Source: Punica granatum | Taxonomy: Eukaryota > Streptophyta > Magnoliopsida > Myrtales > Lythraceae | Assembly: GCF_007655135.1 (NCBI RefSeq) | Contig: NC_045133.1 | Coordinates: forward strand, 17,085,845-17,149,844 | Direction of reading: 5' to 3' | DNA length: 64,000 nucleotides | Shown: positions 50,858-63,400 of the stretch, in pieces | Layout of the letters: each line of letters starts with the position of its first letter | How positions within the stretch are numbered: position 1 is the first letter of the stretch | Notes under the pieces: model-generated | Told to the model about the DNA's origin: nothing | What the model saw: the letters and a program-made list of their open reading frames with translations, nothing else | Databases searched by the model: none | Made by a program: the position numbers and the translations under genes

Positions 50858-52853
50858 ATGGCCTCCACTGCCAATACGGCCCCTCCCAGAGCCCCCCAAC
50901 CTCCTTCCTCCTCCAGACCCCCCAGAAACCCTACCCCCAATCCTCCCCCCGACCCCCCGAATGCAAACCCTAACCCTAATCCCGTCCCTGATCCTCCCTC
51001 CACGGCCGCCGCAGCGTCCAACACATTCGCGCCGCCGCCCGAAGCCGTGGCCCTATCCCGCGCCACCCACCTCACTCGCCCCGAGGTCCTCCGCCTCCGA
51101 TCCCACCGCCTGAAGCAGCTCGCCCGATGCTACCGCGACCATTACTGGGCCCTCATGGAGGAGCTCAAGGTCCAGTACAGGGAATACTACTGGGTACACG
51201 GCGTCAGCCCCTTTAGGGACGCGTCCGAGCCGGAGGCGCGTGAGCCCCACCCCCCGGACTTGGAGCACCCTGGGGAAGATCCCCACAACAATAACAACGC
51301 CGCCGCCGCCGCCGCGACGGGTGGTAAGGGAGTATGCGCTTTTGTCGGGTGTAAAACCAAGGCCATGGCTTTGACCAGCTTCTGCAATCTCCATATACTC
51401 TCCGATTCGAAGCAGAAGCTGTATAAGCCGTGTAGTTTCGTAATCAAGAGGTATTCCTCCTCTCGTTCTCTCGTTCTTTAGTTAATCGGGTGTAAACTCA
51501 ACGCCATTGCTTTTTTGGTGGGCAGCCCATTGATTGTTCTAGCTAGTATTGTCCGAATTTGATGAGTGATCATACCCGTAGAGATTCATGTTATGTACCA
51601 GTTTTCCTGCTTATGCTCTTTGTTGTTTGGTCGTATGTCTCTTTGGCTGATAAAGATGGTCGCAATTCTCTTCTTTTGTGTGTCCGTCTTGTACTGTTGA
51701 GAGAAGCGCAAAGTTATGCTTTTGTTTGCTCGTGTGCTGCGGCAACTAGTGATGTTAAGGAACATTGAGCGTGTACTATGTTGTTACATTCACGTTAGAC
51801 AATGAGTTACAAGTTGATAAATTGCTTTCTCGGTAAAGCTCCTCTAGGAGCAGTTGGTTGGATTGAATCTGGGATGCGTTGTACCGTGACAGAATTGAAT
51901 GAACCTGGAGACTAGTTCTCAAGTATATTCAGAGGTAAAGGGCATATTTGCTGAATTGACCTTTTCGTGGGGTTGGGTAACCGAGCTGTAGGGACTCTAG
52001 TTGGGAAATACTTTCCCCTGTCATCAAGAGTACGAAGTTTGAAGGAAATGAGAGCTAAAGTTTCTCGGTAAATGAACAAATTCATTGTCAAAAGTTCAGT
52101 GGCTGTTATGACCAAATTAAGGATGGACACCATCAGACTGGTTTTTGTTATGGCGTGCAAGAGGAAGCTAGAATTTAGAGCTTTGTTTGTGATGAAGTTT
52201 ATTCAATTGTTTACAAGTTTGCTCTTCATATCACTGAAGCAGAACAGTTATTTGGGGGCAATTCTCGACTATGGCAACAGGACTTATTGATAAGTGGCTG
52301 ATGTTATCCGTTTCCCCTGTTTTGATATGGTTGATCTTGTGACTAATGTTCATCATTGTTAACCTCATCCTAGGATACTCATTAGATACGTGCTGGTCCT
52401 ATCCCAAGTTTTGACATGGGGCTGTTGGTTTTGCTTTTGTTCACTTCATTTCAAAATCTATTCTAGCTATTAGCTAACTGTCAATACGCTGTTTATTTGG
52501 ATATATAACTTTATCTAGAGTAAGTTATTTTTATTTCCTGATGTAGAGCTACATTTATCTGTTGACTAATTGGATGTGCTTTATGTAGTGCGCAAGCAGG
52601 ACCTATAACATGTTCAAAGCCAATTCTGAGATCCACTGTTCCTTCTCTTTGTTCACTCCACTCCCAGAAAGCACAGAGGGATGTCTCACGGGCCTTGAGA
52701 AAAGGGGGTCTCAGTGTTGCTTCATCCAATAAGCTTGCTTCAAAGTTCCACGTCATTGTTGCAGAATATGTAAGACAGATTCAGGCGAAAAGAAGAGCTA
52801 CACGTGATGCAAGTCAAATCAAAGTTGTGGTTAAGGAAGAAACTGCTAGCTAA
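50858..52853 (+). CDS. zf-C3Hc3H protein, INO80 complex subunit D / KANSL2-like
   Basis: Two exons (50858-51450, 52589-52853) join in frame to 285 aa. The N-terminus is proline-rich and low-complexity (about 1-60). A basic helical region follows (LRLRSHRLKQLARCYRDHYWALMEELK, given here by position: about 78-105). Two Cys/His clusters match the zf-C3Hc3H potential DNA-binding domain: C160, C165, C176, H179, C192 and C206, C219, H222. The tail is Lys/Arg-rich. In animals this domain occurs in INO80D and in KANSL2 of the NSL histone acetyltransferase complex, so a nuclear chromatin role is likely; which plant complex it joins cannot be told. The intron splits the two Cys clusters. The ATG has a good context and follows a CT-rich leader. 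Confidence 0.88.
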
Positions 52854-54260
52854 ACCTTGGAATTAAGTGCGTTCAAATCATGAAAAGAAACTGCATGATT
52901 GGCTTCTATGACGCACCCTTGAAGGTGACATAGAAAAATAAAATGATGGATTTTGGGGATATATATAAGCGATAGATAACAAATCAATTTAACTGCTTAT
53001 AATTTTGTATATACTTGTCCATATCCTTGATTAAAATGCTTCCTTTGTTGTCCTACGAAATGCATTTTTCTCATCCTTTGGATGAAGAAAGTATCTTGCT
53101 ATGCGTATTAGGAAACCTGCCTTCGATTTTGAATCCAGGAGAGTTGTATTGTTATTTCTTGACTCATGTGACGTTAGAAAAAAAGCACATTACCAATTTT
53201 GGCTTGCGGTGTTGGCATCTAGTTAACTTTTGTTCCTCAGTAGCAGTTACTATTTCAAATTCCATTGAGTTTTGGGAAAATATATGTTCAACTAGTTTCA
53301 ATTGATGCTCTGCGGGATGATTTTAACATTGTAAAGATTTTCCTGTCACACATTGACAGCACAGTCACCAGAGTTCCTCTCTATCTTGACCCTGTACACG
53401 TCTCATCGAATGTCTCATGAGCCTTCTTGTTTCTGCATTTTTCCAGGTGATTTACACCTCTCATTGCACAGGAGCAGGGTAGAAGGAATTTGGATGACAT
53501 TCAAAAATGAATACGAGCTTTCTGCTCTCATAGGTAATCGGAAAATGTATAGCCAGAGACATGAGCAGCTTCATAGACATAGGGATTTGAGTTTACATTA
53601 TTGTTCCTTTCGCTAGTTCGGGGATGAATAAGGGTAGTATAGCTCTGGGTTTCTTGTTTGTTTTGTATTGCATCAATCTTCTTTGCTTCTTAGCTCTTTT
53701 ATTTGCATTTGCCTTTGCCTTTTGGACTTTGGAGGGAAAAAAAGGAAAGAGAATTGTCTTTGTGATACAAACAACTCTTTTTTTCTTCCATAGATAATTC
53801 ATCTATTATCTAATATGTATGTCTGCTCGGTCCCATTCCTCTGTTAAGATAATTCCGATTGCGCTTCTCCGGTCAATAGACGATTTGAAAAAACCGGTCA
53901 AGGTTCATCTATTAAGTTGTCCCTTTTAGTGTTCATCTTCTATTATGTGCTCGGACTCTTTGAGGATTGGGGAGAGAATGGACTTAGGACTGATCTCTAT
54001 TAAGTTCAATAACAGGGGAAGCTCCATTTGTGAGATCAGATTGGGTAAATTTACCAATCCATGTGTCCCGTTACGTCGGAATATCGATATTGTGTGCTCA
54101 TCTCCCGAACATTTTATTAACTATGTTTACTCTACACGTACACATCCAATAGATATTTGGTCTAAGTACACTTTTTAAAAGTTTATTAGAAATTGTTATA
54201 GAGGTAAAATATGTAAATTCATACAACCTTTATAAATTGTTCTAAATATGTCATATTCTA
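52854..54260. other. 3' flank of the INO80D-like gene; nothing else recognised
   Basis: AT-rich sequence with no supported gene. The short ORFs show no conserved motif. It ends at the target duplication of foldback element B. Confidence 0.45.
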
Positions 54261-54269
54261 TAATTTTTA

Positions 54270-55098
54270 GGGTAAATTATACAGAAAAATACAAATTTTC
54301 ACTGTAGTCTCAATTTTGGCACAAATTTTTCATTTTGACATTAAAAACCCCAACATTTTGTTTTGTCTCAAATTTGACACGCTGTCCATCGATTTTGACG
54401 GATTTCGTTTAATTGCTGACTTGGAGCGTAATGCCCCATCCAACAATGAAAATCGAACACATGTACAATTATCTTTTGAAAATAAAAAATAAAAAATATA
54501 TTTTTTGTTTTTGTAAATGCGCTTCACCTCCCTCCTCTCTCAACCTATCCTTTCTCTTATGCAACTCTTTATCCTCCTCCTTCTTTCCCGATCAACTATT
54601 TCATTTGCTAATGAGGCCAATCATCCTGCAAATCAGAACTAGGCCACATGATGAAGAACTTAACTTGGGAATAGAAACTAATTTTGATACTGTAAATTCA
54701 CATGTGTGGCAGTTTGATATCTAGAATGTATATAGGACTTGTTGAGATGGAGGGAGGTTGACGGAGAAAGAGGAAGAGGGAGGAGAGAGAGTGAGATAGC
54801 TGCAGAAGAGAGAGATGATAGGTTGAGGAGGGAGGACATAGGTGGAGCATATTTGTGAAAATAAAAATATATACAGTTAAAGATAATTATATCTGTGTTC
54901 GATTTTCATTGGTGGATAGGGGTCCACCTAACACTGTTATGCTACACGTTAGCAATTAAACGGAATTCGTCAAAGATGATGGATGACGTGTCATATTTGA
55001 GACAAAACAAAAATGTTGGGGTTTTTAATGTCAAAATGAAAAATCGTGCCAAAACTGAGACAAAAGTGAAAATTTGTATTTTTTAGTGTAATTTACTC
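54270..55098. mobile_element. Foldback element B, MULE-like, 829 bp
   Basis: Left end GGGTAAATTATAC pairs with the right end (reverse complement GAGTAAATTACAC). The arms match for about 250 bp (for example TACAAATTTTCACT and TTTTAATGTCAAAATGAAAAA on opposite strands), and pairing continues into the CT/GA-rich centre. A perfect 9-bp duplication TAATTTTTA flanks it (54261-54269, 55099-55107), as expected for a Mutator-like element. No transposase inside, so non-autonomous. Confidence 0.88.
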
Positions 55099-55110
55099 TA
55101 ATTTTTATTA

Positions 55111-56336
55111 GGAAAAAGTATATATTTACTTCTGTAAGTTTAGTCATTTTTCTAATTTCATCCTATTTCTATTTTTATTTGTTGTTTTAGTCCTTTATCT
55201 TTCTTAACTTTTATGTTATCCTTTCGTTAGTTTGACTATTAAGTTTGTTGACATGAAATCCAATTAAATACTGGAATTGATCGATGGACGTTACATCTTC
55301 GTCTAAAAAAAAAAAGGAAAAGAAAGGAGATGAATATGAGGGCAAAAAGAAAAAAAAAGCAATCACAATATTTTGTTTATAAGAAGAAATATATATATAT
55401 ATTTATGGAGGCTGCTGAGTATCTCGCCTTTGTGGATCACCACTGGAGCAAGAGAAAGGAAGGCAAATGGGTGATTCATAGAACAAAGAGTCGGATAGAG
55501 AGAAGAGAGCAGAAAAAAGTATATGAGAGAATAGATCTCCTTCATGGTTTTCACCACAAATGATTCACTATCTGAAGATCATACATTGGAAAATTAATTC
55601 AAAGTTGCTTCTTTCTACTTCAACAAAATATGGGATGCTCTTATTGTGAATTCCTATCCCATCAAAATTTCGATAAGATTCAACTCTAATTTCATATTAG
55701 TATGTTCCTATGTATGGGGCACAGACAAATATAGAAAAGAAAAAACCTAAGTTTGGGGATTTACTGGAGTAATTCGTATATAAGTTTATATTTTCATTGT
55801 AACACAGATGATTACAACCCCATGGACATCTTATTCAAGATTTTATTAGAAAAGGATCCAATTTGAGGGTTTAGAATCAGAAGAGGAAGTGCGACCCCAA
55901 CTCTCATGAGTCGTGGCGGGGAGCATGAGATGGTGTTGCATGTGATTGTCCTCGGATCGATGCCAGAAAGCATTGTTGCGAATCTCTTCTTCTCACCTCT
56001 CTCTCTCTCTCTGTCCTGTTCATCAGCTTGGCAGCGAGCAAATTATGTGGGCGAAGAAGGAAGAAAAATAAAATATTATTTTTCATATTTCTTTCTTTTG
56101 TAATATTTATTTTGTTGATTTTTGAGTGAAATATATTCAATTTGTTCATTTGTTCTTTCTTTAAGGATAAGGTGGCATCAAATAAATTCCATGTTAGCAA
56201 AGTTAACAGTCAAATAAACGAAAGGATAAAAATAGTAAAGTTATGAAACGTAAAGAATAGAAATAGAAAAAATAATATAACTAGAATGAAAATAGAAAAA
56301 GTGACTAAACCTACAGGACTAAATCTATCATTTTCC
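55111..56336. mobile_element. Foldback element C, MULE-like, 1226 bp
   Basis: Left arm GGAAAAAGTATATATTTACT...GTAAGTTTAGTCA pairs with right arm (reverse complement GGAAAATGATAGATTTAGTC...GTAGGTTTAGTCA). Arms extend about 165-180 bp. A perfect 10-bp duplication ATTTTTATTA flanks it (55101-55110, 56337-56346). The core has no recognised gene. Confidence 0.85.
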
Positions 56337-56346
56337 ATTTTTATTA

Positions 56347-56935
56347 TAAATAAAGATATTTTTACTTATGGAAAAACAACTGGAAATAAATAAGAAATTT
56401 TTAAAATAGAAATGTCCTCACAAAAAAATAAATCAGAACTCTATTGATGAAAATTAAAAATGTGCATAAACATATCAAGAAGGTTGTATTATTGTGGCGC
56501 ACGCCTCACCTAGTAACAAAGAGGTTTTAGGTGTGATACTGAAGTGCGACTACCGTGCCCCCTTATTAGTTATAGGATTTTTATTTCATTATTTTAGGTT
56601 CATGGTCATCTTTTATTAAAAAAAAGAAGAATATGCGTAAACATCAATTATTTTACCATTAACTAGTATATTGCTATAAGTTCTTCGTCATGGGCAGAGA
56701 ATACTATTTTTCTACTTCACATGTAAACTTTATATCCTCTCTTTTTTTGTCAATCCCACTAACTTACTATTGAAATTTTTTTATTGTAATAGGACTGGTT
56801 ATTTCGTTTTTCTTTTTTACGAAATAAATAGTATATTTGTTTTCAATTTAAAATTACCTAATAAAACAAATTACTTATATAGACGAATTTTTTTCTTATT
56901 TAATCGTCAAAAAATAAATAAAACATGTAATATAA
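56347..56935. other. AT-rich spacer between elements C and D
   Basis: No gene or structure recognised. Confidence 0.4.
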
Positions 56936-56944
56936 TAAAATAAA

Positions 56945-58926
56945 GGGGAAATAGTCTGAAAAATTAATTACTTTCATGAAATTCCTCAATCTACCAATTT
57001 TTAAAATTTTGGCCTGAAATATCACAACATTTACCTTCGTTTTCCTAATCCACCAATCCGTTAATTGGGCCATCAGACTGTTGACGTGGCTTTTAACGGC
57101 ACTAATGTGGTAGACAATTGCCCACGTGGATGGCATGCCACAAATTTTTAACCTAAAAAATTATATAGTTTGCTTTTTCCTTCATCTACCAAAATATCAA
57201 TAAATTTTTCCTCATATACCAAAATATCAATAACTTTAGAAAATCACATAATCTGCTTATATTCCCGCATCGATTAAACTATGGCTTCTTTCAAAAGTCA
57301 CATCTCCTAAAATATGACTTCTTTGAATGATTATAAGTTTAAATTAAGAACTTATATATATCTATGTTTATTTGAATGTTAAAGGAATTTTTAATAGAAA
57401 AGAAGCGTTAGAATAATTACAAGTTTGTCATTTACAAATCAAAAGAATAATCATATTCATTATCACATTAAGTAATATAGGAACTTAGGTATATTATACT
57501 GTAAAAACAATAATTATACCAAAATAACCATTCCAATAAAACTTGTGCACACCAACATCTATAAACTTTTAGCATTGTTCAACTTATTATACACAAGTTT
57601 TGTGGGAATGGTTATTTTATCATAATTATTGTCTTTGTAGGATAATATGTCTAAGATCTATAAGAAAGCAAGATAAAAGTGGGCCATGCCAGATGGTCCT
57701 AGAACACTTCGTTTCTGAATGGAATTTTCTTGATCTTTTGAACTTTTTCTAAATAATAAAATTTTGAATTTTAGAAATATATAAATATAGATTTGTGAAC
57801 CTGTTCATTATTTTATTGATTTATTGAGTTTTTTTAATTTTAAAAATAAAAAATATAGATTTGTGGAATTGGTCGTTATTTTCTCAAATTTTTTATTTAT
57901 TTAGAAAAATCAATTTTAGTTTTATTTTTAAAGCTTATAGATATAGATATCTAAGACTGATTGTTATTTTCTAGTATGTACGTAGTTTGATTTTAGGTAC
58001 ATCCACAGTTAGATTTTTGGAGGCGAGTTTTTCAGCTATTTTTTTCTCGCACATGAACTTTTTTAGAATTTTTGGATTTTTCAATTTTGTGTTTGTAGTT
58101 TAGGTGTTAAATTTTGATAATGCAGATGTAATGAATTTCTATCTTCCCCATTTTCTCATATCTACATTATCAAAATGTAATAACAATTGGTCTAAAAAAT
58201 CTATATCTAAATTAACCGCGCCAAAATAAGTTGAACCAGGCTAAAGTAACCTGTCCCCGTGTCCAACAAATTAAACCATGCTAAAATTTTATAGATGTTG
58301 GCGTGCACAAGTTCTGTTGGAATCATTATTTTGGTATGGTTATTGTCTTTGCAGTATAATATGTCTAAGTTCCTATATTACTTAATGTGATAACTGATAT
58401 GGATATTCTTTTGATTTACAAATAATAAACTTGTAACTGTTCTAACACTTCTTTTCTATTAAAAATTCTTTTAACATTCAAATCAACATATATATATATA
58501 TATATATATATAAAAGCCCTAATTCAAAATTATAATCATTCAAAAAAGTAATACTTTGGTAGATATGATTTTTGAAAGAAATCATATTTTCGTAAATTAG
58601 GAAACATAAGCAAACTATGTGATTTTTCAAAGTTACTGATATTTTGGTAGATGAATGAAAAGTTATTGATATTTTGGTAAATAAGGGAAAAAAACAAACT
58701 ATGTAATTTTTTAAGTTAAAAAGTTTGTGGCATGCCATCCATGTAGACAACTGTCTATCACATCAACACTGTTAATGACCACGTTAGCAGTTTTAACAGC
58801 CCAATCAACGGATTGATAAATATGAAAAAATGGGGATAAACATTGTGATTTTTCAGACCAGAATTTTAAAAAAATTGGTAGATCGAGGAATTTTATAAAA
58901 GTAATTAATTTTTCATGCTATTTTTC
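56945..58926. mobile_element. Foldback element D, MULE-like, 1982 bp with very long TIRs
   Basis: Left arm (56945 to about 57590) and right arm (about 58270 to 58926) are inverted copies for about 650 bp, sharing blocks such as AAAAATTAATTACTTT, GTGGCATGCCA and TATAGATGTTGG on opposite strands. Ends are GGGGAAATAG and the reverse complement GAAAAATAG. A perfect 9-bp duplication TAAAATAAA (56936-56944, 58927-58935) flanks it. A third partial copy of the ACACAAGTT...GGGAATGGTTATTTT segment lies near 57590-57660, showing internal rearrangement. Non-coding. Confidence 0.88.
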
Positions 58927-58935
58927 TAAAATAAA

Positions 58936-59582
58936 TTATTAAGTAATGTCAAATTAAAAGGCTTCGCGATAGCACAAAAAACTTTCATACTCTCGCTCCC
59001 GTTACTCAACAGTATGCAAGTTTAGATGTTTCATGGATAGATAGGAGCTGAATGTCAGTAATATTTACCGACATATCAGATGATTAAATACGGGAATTAG
59101 TTACAAAATTGATGATCCAAAACTATTTAAAACTAATCACGGAGCCAGTGCATTGTAGATTGTGATATCATATATTTACCATACATGTGTTTTGAAATTT
59201 TACATAGTCATTTACAATCAGTAAAAATAAGTTATATTATATATATATATATACACTGATATTGAATTAGAAAAATATTCTATTTTACTTAGATTTTATT
59301 AAATATTATGTACTAACAGTATCTCATTAGAAAATTAGAAAAATATTTCGTTTTACTTTTATTCTATCATAAAATCTCTTTTGAAAATTTGAAAAAATAT
59401 TTCTAACTTAAAATTATTATAAAAATTTTAAAATTCAAAATCAAGAATGTTTAATTTAGCAACCGAGTGTTCTGAGGGCATATGGCCGAGCTTACCATGT
59501 TCTTATTTTTACAGATATATAGATATATAAATATATATATACATATTTAATCTATTTTTTTACATATAAGTCTTCCAAATAT
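58936..59582. other. AT-rich spacer between elements D and E
   Basis: No gene recognised. It contains short AT repeats (about 59236-59255 and 59515-59545). Confidence 0.4.
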
Positions 59583-59591
59583 TATGAAATT

Positions 59592-60255
59592 AGGAAAATG
59601 TCACTTTATATCACAATTTGAGAAACAATTTCATCGCATATCATATCGTTACTTTTTCATCCAAAGTCGGATTGAATGGTAACGTTACGACATTTTCAGG
59701 GACACTATTGCACAAAATAAAACTTGAGGGATAATTAAATGAAAAATGTAAAAAAAAAAGAAAAATGTAAAGGTTTTTTCGAGAGAGGAGGGCGGGGGTC
59801 CCTGCCGGCCACTCAGTACCCTCACCGGTAGTCAACCCCCAATCGGGGTTGCCGTCCAGCTCAGACCAGGTCGGCGACCCCAACTGGGGGTCGATTGTTA
59901 GCGGGGGCGCCCTTGGCCTCTCCAATTTGGGGGATCCCACCCTGATTGGGGGTTGACTTTCGGTGGGGGTGCCGGGTGGCCTGTGGGCCCCCCCGACCTC
60001 CCCTACCGATAACCCTTTACATTTTTTTTATATATTTTTTATTTAATTTCGTTTAAATCTCTCAAGTTTTCTTTTATACAATAGTATTCCTGAAAATGTC
60101 GTAACGTTACTATTCAATTCAATTTTGGACGAAAAAGTAAAGATATGATATGCGGTGAAAATTTAAAAAAATTTCATGATGTGTCGTGAAAATTTTGAAA
60201 ACATGATGTGTGGTGAAATTGGACCTCAAACTGTAATATATTGTGTCATTTTCCC
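59592..60255. mobile_element. Foldback element E, MULE-like, 664 bp with a GC-rich core
   Basis: Left end AGGAAAATGTCACTTTATAT and right end (reverse complement GGGAAAATGACACAATATAT) begin arms of about 170-230 bp, including the block TAACGTTACGACATTTTCAG. The 9-bp flanks TATGAAATT (59583-59591) and TATGAAGTT (60256-60264) differ at one base. The centre (about 59780-60010) is strikingly GC-rich with repeats of the type CCCCAATCGGGG and GGTCGGCGACCCC. Confidence 0.82.
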
Positions 60256-60477
60256 TATGAAGTTCCTTATAACCACCTCTCGAATTTGGAAAAATTATTT
60301 TGCTATTTGCCCTCTTGGATCTCGCCCCCTTTAGGTCCAAATTCTGGCCATTCCTGCACAAGCCCCCACATAGTGATCTACATTTTTCAAGCTCATAATG
60401 GTACTATCGGTGTCCATTTTACTACATTTGTAATCTTTTTAGACATGGCTCATGAACCTTTCTTATTAAAAGAAAAT

Positions 60478-63400
60478 GGGATAAATTGCACTAGTGGTCC
60501 AAAAAGCTTTACATATGTTACAATATGGTACAAAAATATTTTTTGCTACTAAATGATGCACAAGCTTTCAAAGTTGTTTCAGTGTAGTTCATTGGTCATC
60601 TCGCAATTGACGCCGTTAACCCGATGTTGACGTGGCTTATTACGTGTCAGCACTTTCCCAACGTGGCACAAACACTAAACTAATGTGGCTGGGGTGGGAA
60701 AATATGGGTGCCAACGAGGATTGGGAATAAAAAAAATAAAAGACAAATCTTGAAATATAGGAGACGAAGAGAGAGAGCAGAGAACTAAGACATAGTGCTA
60801 AGGGATATAGGAGAAGATCGATCGTCTTTCTCACCAAGCTCTCTCTTTTACATTTCAAAATATGATTTTGAGTGCAATCGAAGGTTTTAGAGTGATCAAA
60901 TACCAGTGTGGGGATTGTTAAGTGCAATCCCTTTGTTCCTGAAGTTGACTAAGTGAAAAAACAAAAAATTGAGACATAGTATTGAGGGAGAAACAAGAAA
61001 ACCCATCATCTCTTTGGCCAAACTCTCCCTTTTACATCTCAAAATCTAATTTTGTGTGCGATCAAAGTTTCAAGGTGATCAAAGACCATTGTGAGGGTTG
61101 TCAACTGCAGTGGCGTTTGTCCCCGAAGATGAAGATCGATTTCGAAATGAATGGGATGTTGCTTCCTTGTATGGTAAGTCATCTACTTTCCAGCAATGTG
61201 GATGATTTGTTCTCTTTAAATTTTGGCTTTAGAAAGGATATGCAAAACTCTTGTCACATTTTTGAAGTGAAACTAAGAGTAACGATCTTACTTGAAATAG
61301 TTTCAGGATTTTTGACTTGGAGAAAATCTAAACCTTTTTTTTTTCCTTTTCTTGCTAGTGCATATGAAATGTTTGAAGGACATTATGCATTATAATTGAT
61401 TTGATGCTTACTTGTTTTTGACAGCTGAAGATTCTCAATATTTTACAATCGAATATCATCATAGTGGCAAGTTGGAACGTGGCAGGATACATACTTTTTA
61501 TGTTGGGGTTGGGTTTTGTATCTATTGAATACATATCCTTATTAAAGATTGATGCTCATGTTAAGAAGTTAGGAATAAGGGAATTTGCAGATTACTTTTG
61601 GACAACTGATGTGGAGAACTTGAGTGATAGTCTGGAGAAACTTCAAACTGATGAAGATGCATTGAAGATGGAAAATCAAGCTCTAAGGGAAGGGAATTGT
61701 GTGAATACATACATTGTTACTAAATCAGCACAAGAGTTGCTAAAGGAGTATGTCAAAGAGGAACAAGCAAGGAAGGTTTCCACTAATGTTATGATTGAGG
61801 AGTTGGAAAATGAAAACCCCCCATGTTAGTGCAAAGACCTAGAGACATTAGAACAGAACAAGACCCCTTGTTATTGGTTAGCATGCAGATGATGGGGGTT
61901 CAGTTGATGAAATTAGGGGTAAGGAGCATTGAGGCAAATATAGATGTTGATAAGCCTGCGGAAGAAAGAATAGAGGATATTAGAGATGTTGATCCTATGG
62001 TTGTTCCTACTGAGAATAAGGGTGGGGAAGGCAGAGTGGAGGCAGTTAGAATAGATGTTGAGGCTATAATTGAACCTGATGTTTGGTCTGCAGAATTCAT
62101 TGGTGGGGAAGACAAAGTAGAGGCATCAGGAAATGCTGGTGGGACTGTTGGAGATGCATGTCCGGGAACTGATGTATTTTCATATATTGATTGGGATGAT
62201 ATTAACTTAGAAGAGATCGATAAGCTAATATCTTTGGCAACAGTGAATTTCAATGCAACCTCTGCTGTTAATTAACTTCCTAACACTATGAACGGGCAAG
62301 AAAGAACTGAGAGAGAATTAGTAGAAGATGCTATTAGTAACTTCAATGATAGTGATTGTGTTATTACTGATGATGTGGAATATGATGAAGCAAATGTTGT
62401 AATGGTAGAAAGAATTCAACATGAGGGGGTTGAGGAAGCTGATTATGAAGCAGAAGGTGCAGAGGCAGAACATGAAGAAGTAGAAGGTGGAGAGGAAGAA
62501 CATGAATATGCAGCATGTGGAGAGGTAGAACATGAAGAAGCTGAAGGTCCCATTGATCTGGAAGGTGAATGGGAGGCAGGTGACCATGGTGATGAATCTG
62601 ATGGTTTCTAAAGCATAGATTCCAATGATGAGGATGAGACTAGACAAAGGCTATTGGAATTTAGGCCATAAAAAGACATGGAAAATCTCAAATTTCAAAT
62701 AGGTATGTTATTTGCAACTACGAAGGTCGTTAAGCAAGTACTGAGACATTATGCTATGTTGAATATGGTGAATGTGGTCTTTGAGAAAAACCACAAGAAT
62801 ATAGTGAATGTGAAGTGTAAAAATTGTCACTGGATTTTGAGAGCATCACTTAATAAAAAGTATTGACCCATTCAAATAAAGAAGTTCCAGGGTAAGCATA
62901 CATGTGGGAATGATAGAACAACTCATTTTTTGTCATATAAGGGGCTAACTCAGCAGCATAAGGACTACATTAGGGCTGACCCAACATGGTCAAGCAAGTC
63001 ATTTGCCATCAGTTGGACTGTGATTATCGGGTGAAATGCAATAGAGTGAATTGTAGAGGGCAAACAATATGCTAAGTTGAGAGACTATGCTGGAGAACTT
63101 AAGAAGACCAATCTTGGAACCACTGTTTGCATTGGGTGTGACCAGATGATTTTTCAAAACAGTATATATATGTCTTGATGCTTGCAAGATGGGTTTCTTA
63201 AGTGGCTATAGAACATTAATTGGGTTGGATGGTTGTTGGTTGAAAGGCATATATGGGGGGTAGCTTCTTGTAGCAGTTGGGATTTATGCAAACGATTGCA
63301 TCTATCCTATAGCATATGAAGTGGTGGATATTGAATGCAGAGAAACATGATCTTAGTTTTTAAGAAATCTAGCTCAAGACTCGAATATTTAGAATTCTAG

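Noticed and set aside
50809..51394. Gly-rich minus-strand ORFs
   Set aside because: Antisense of the Pro/Ala-rich N-terminus of the INO80D-like gene.
62318..62647. 109-aa minus-strand ORF rich in Phe and Cys
   Set aside because: Reverse complement of the Glu-rich MULE F segment; its composition is explained by GAA/GAG codons read backwards.
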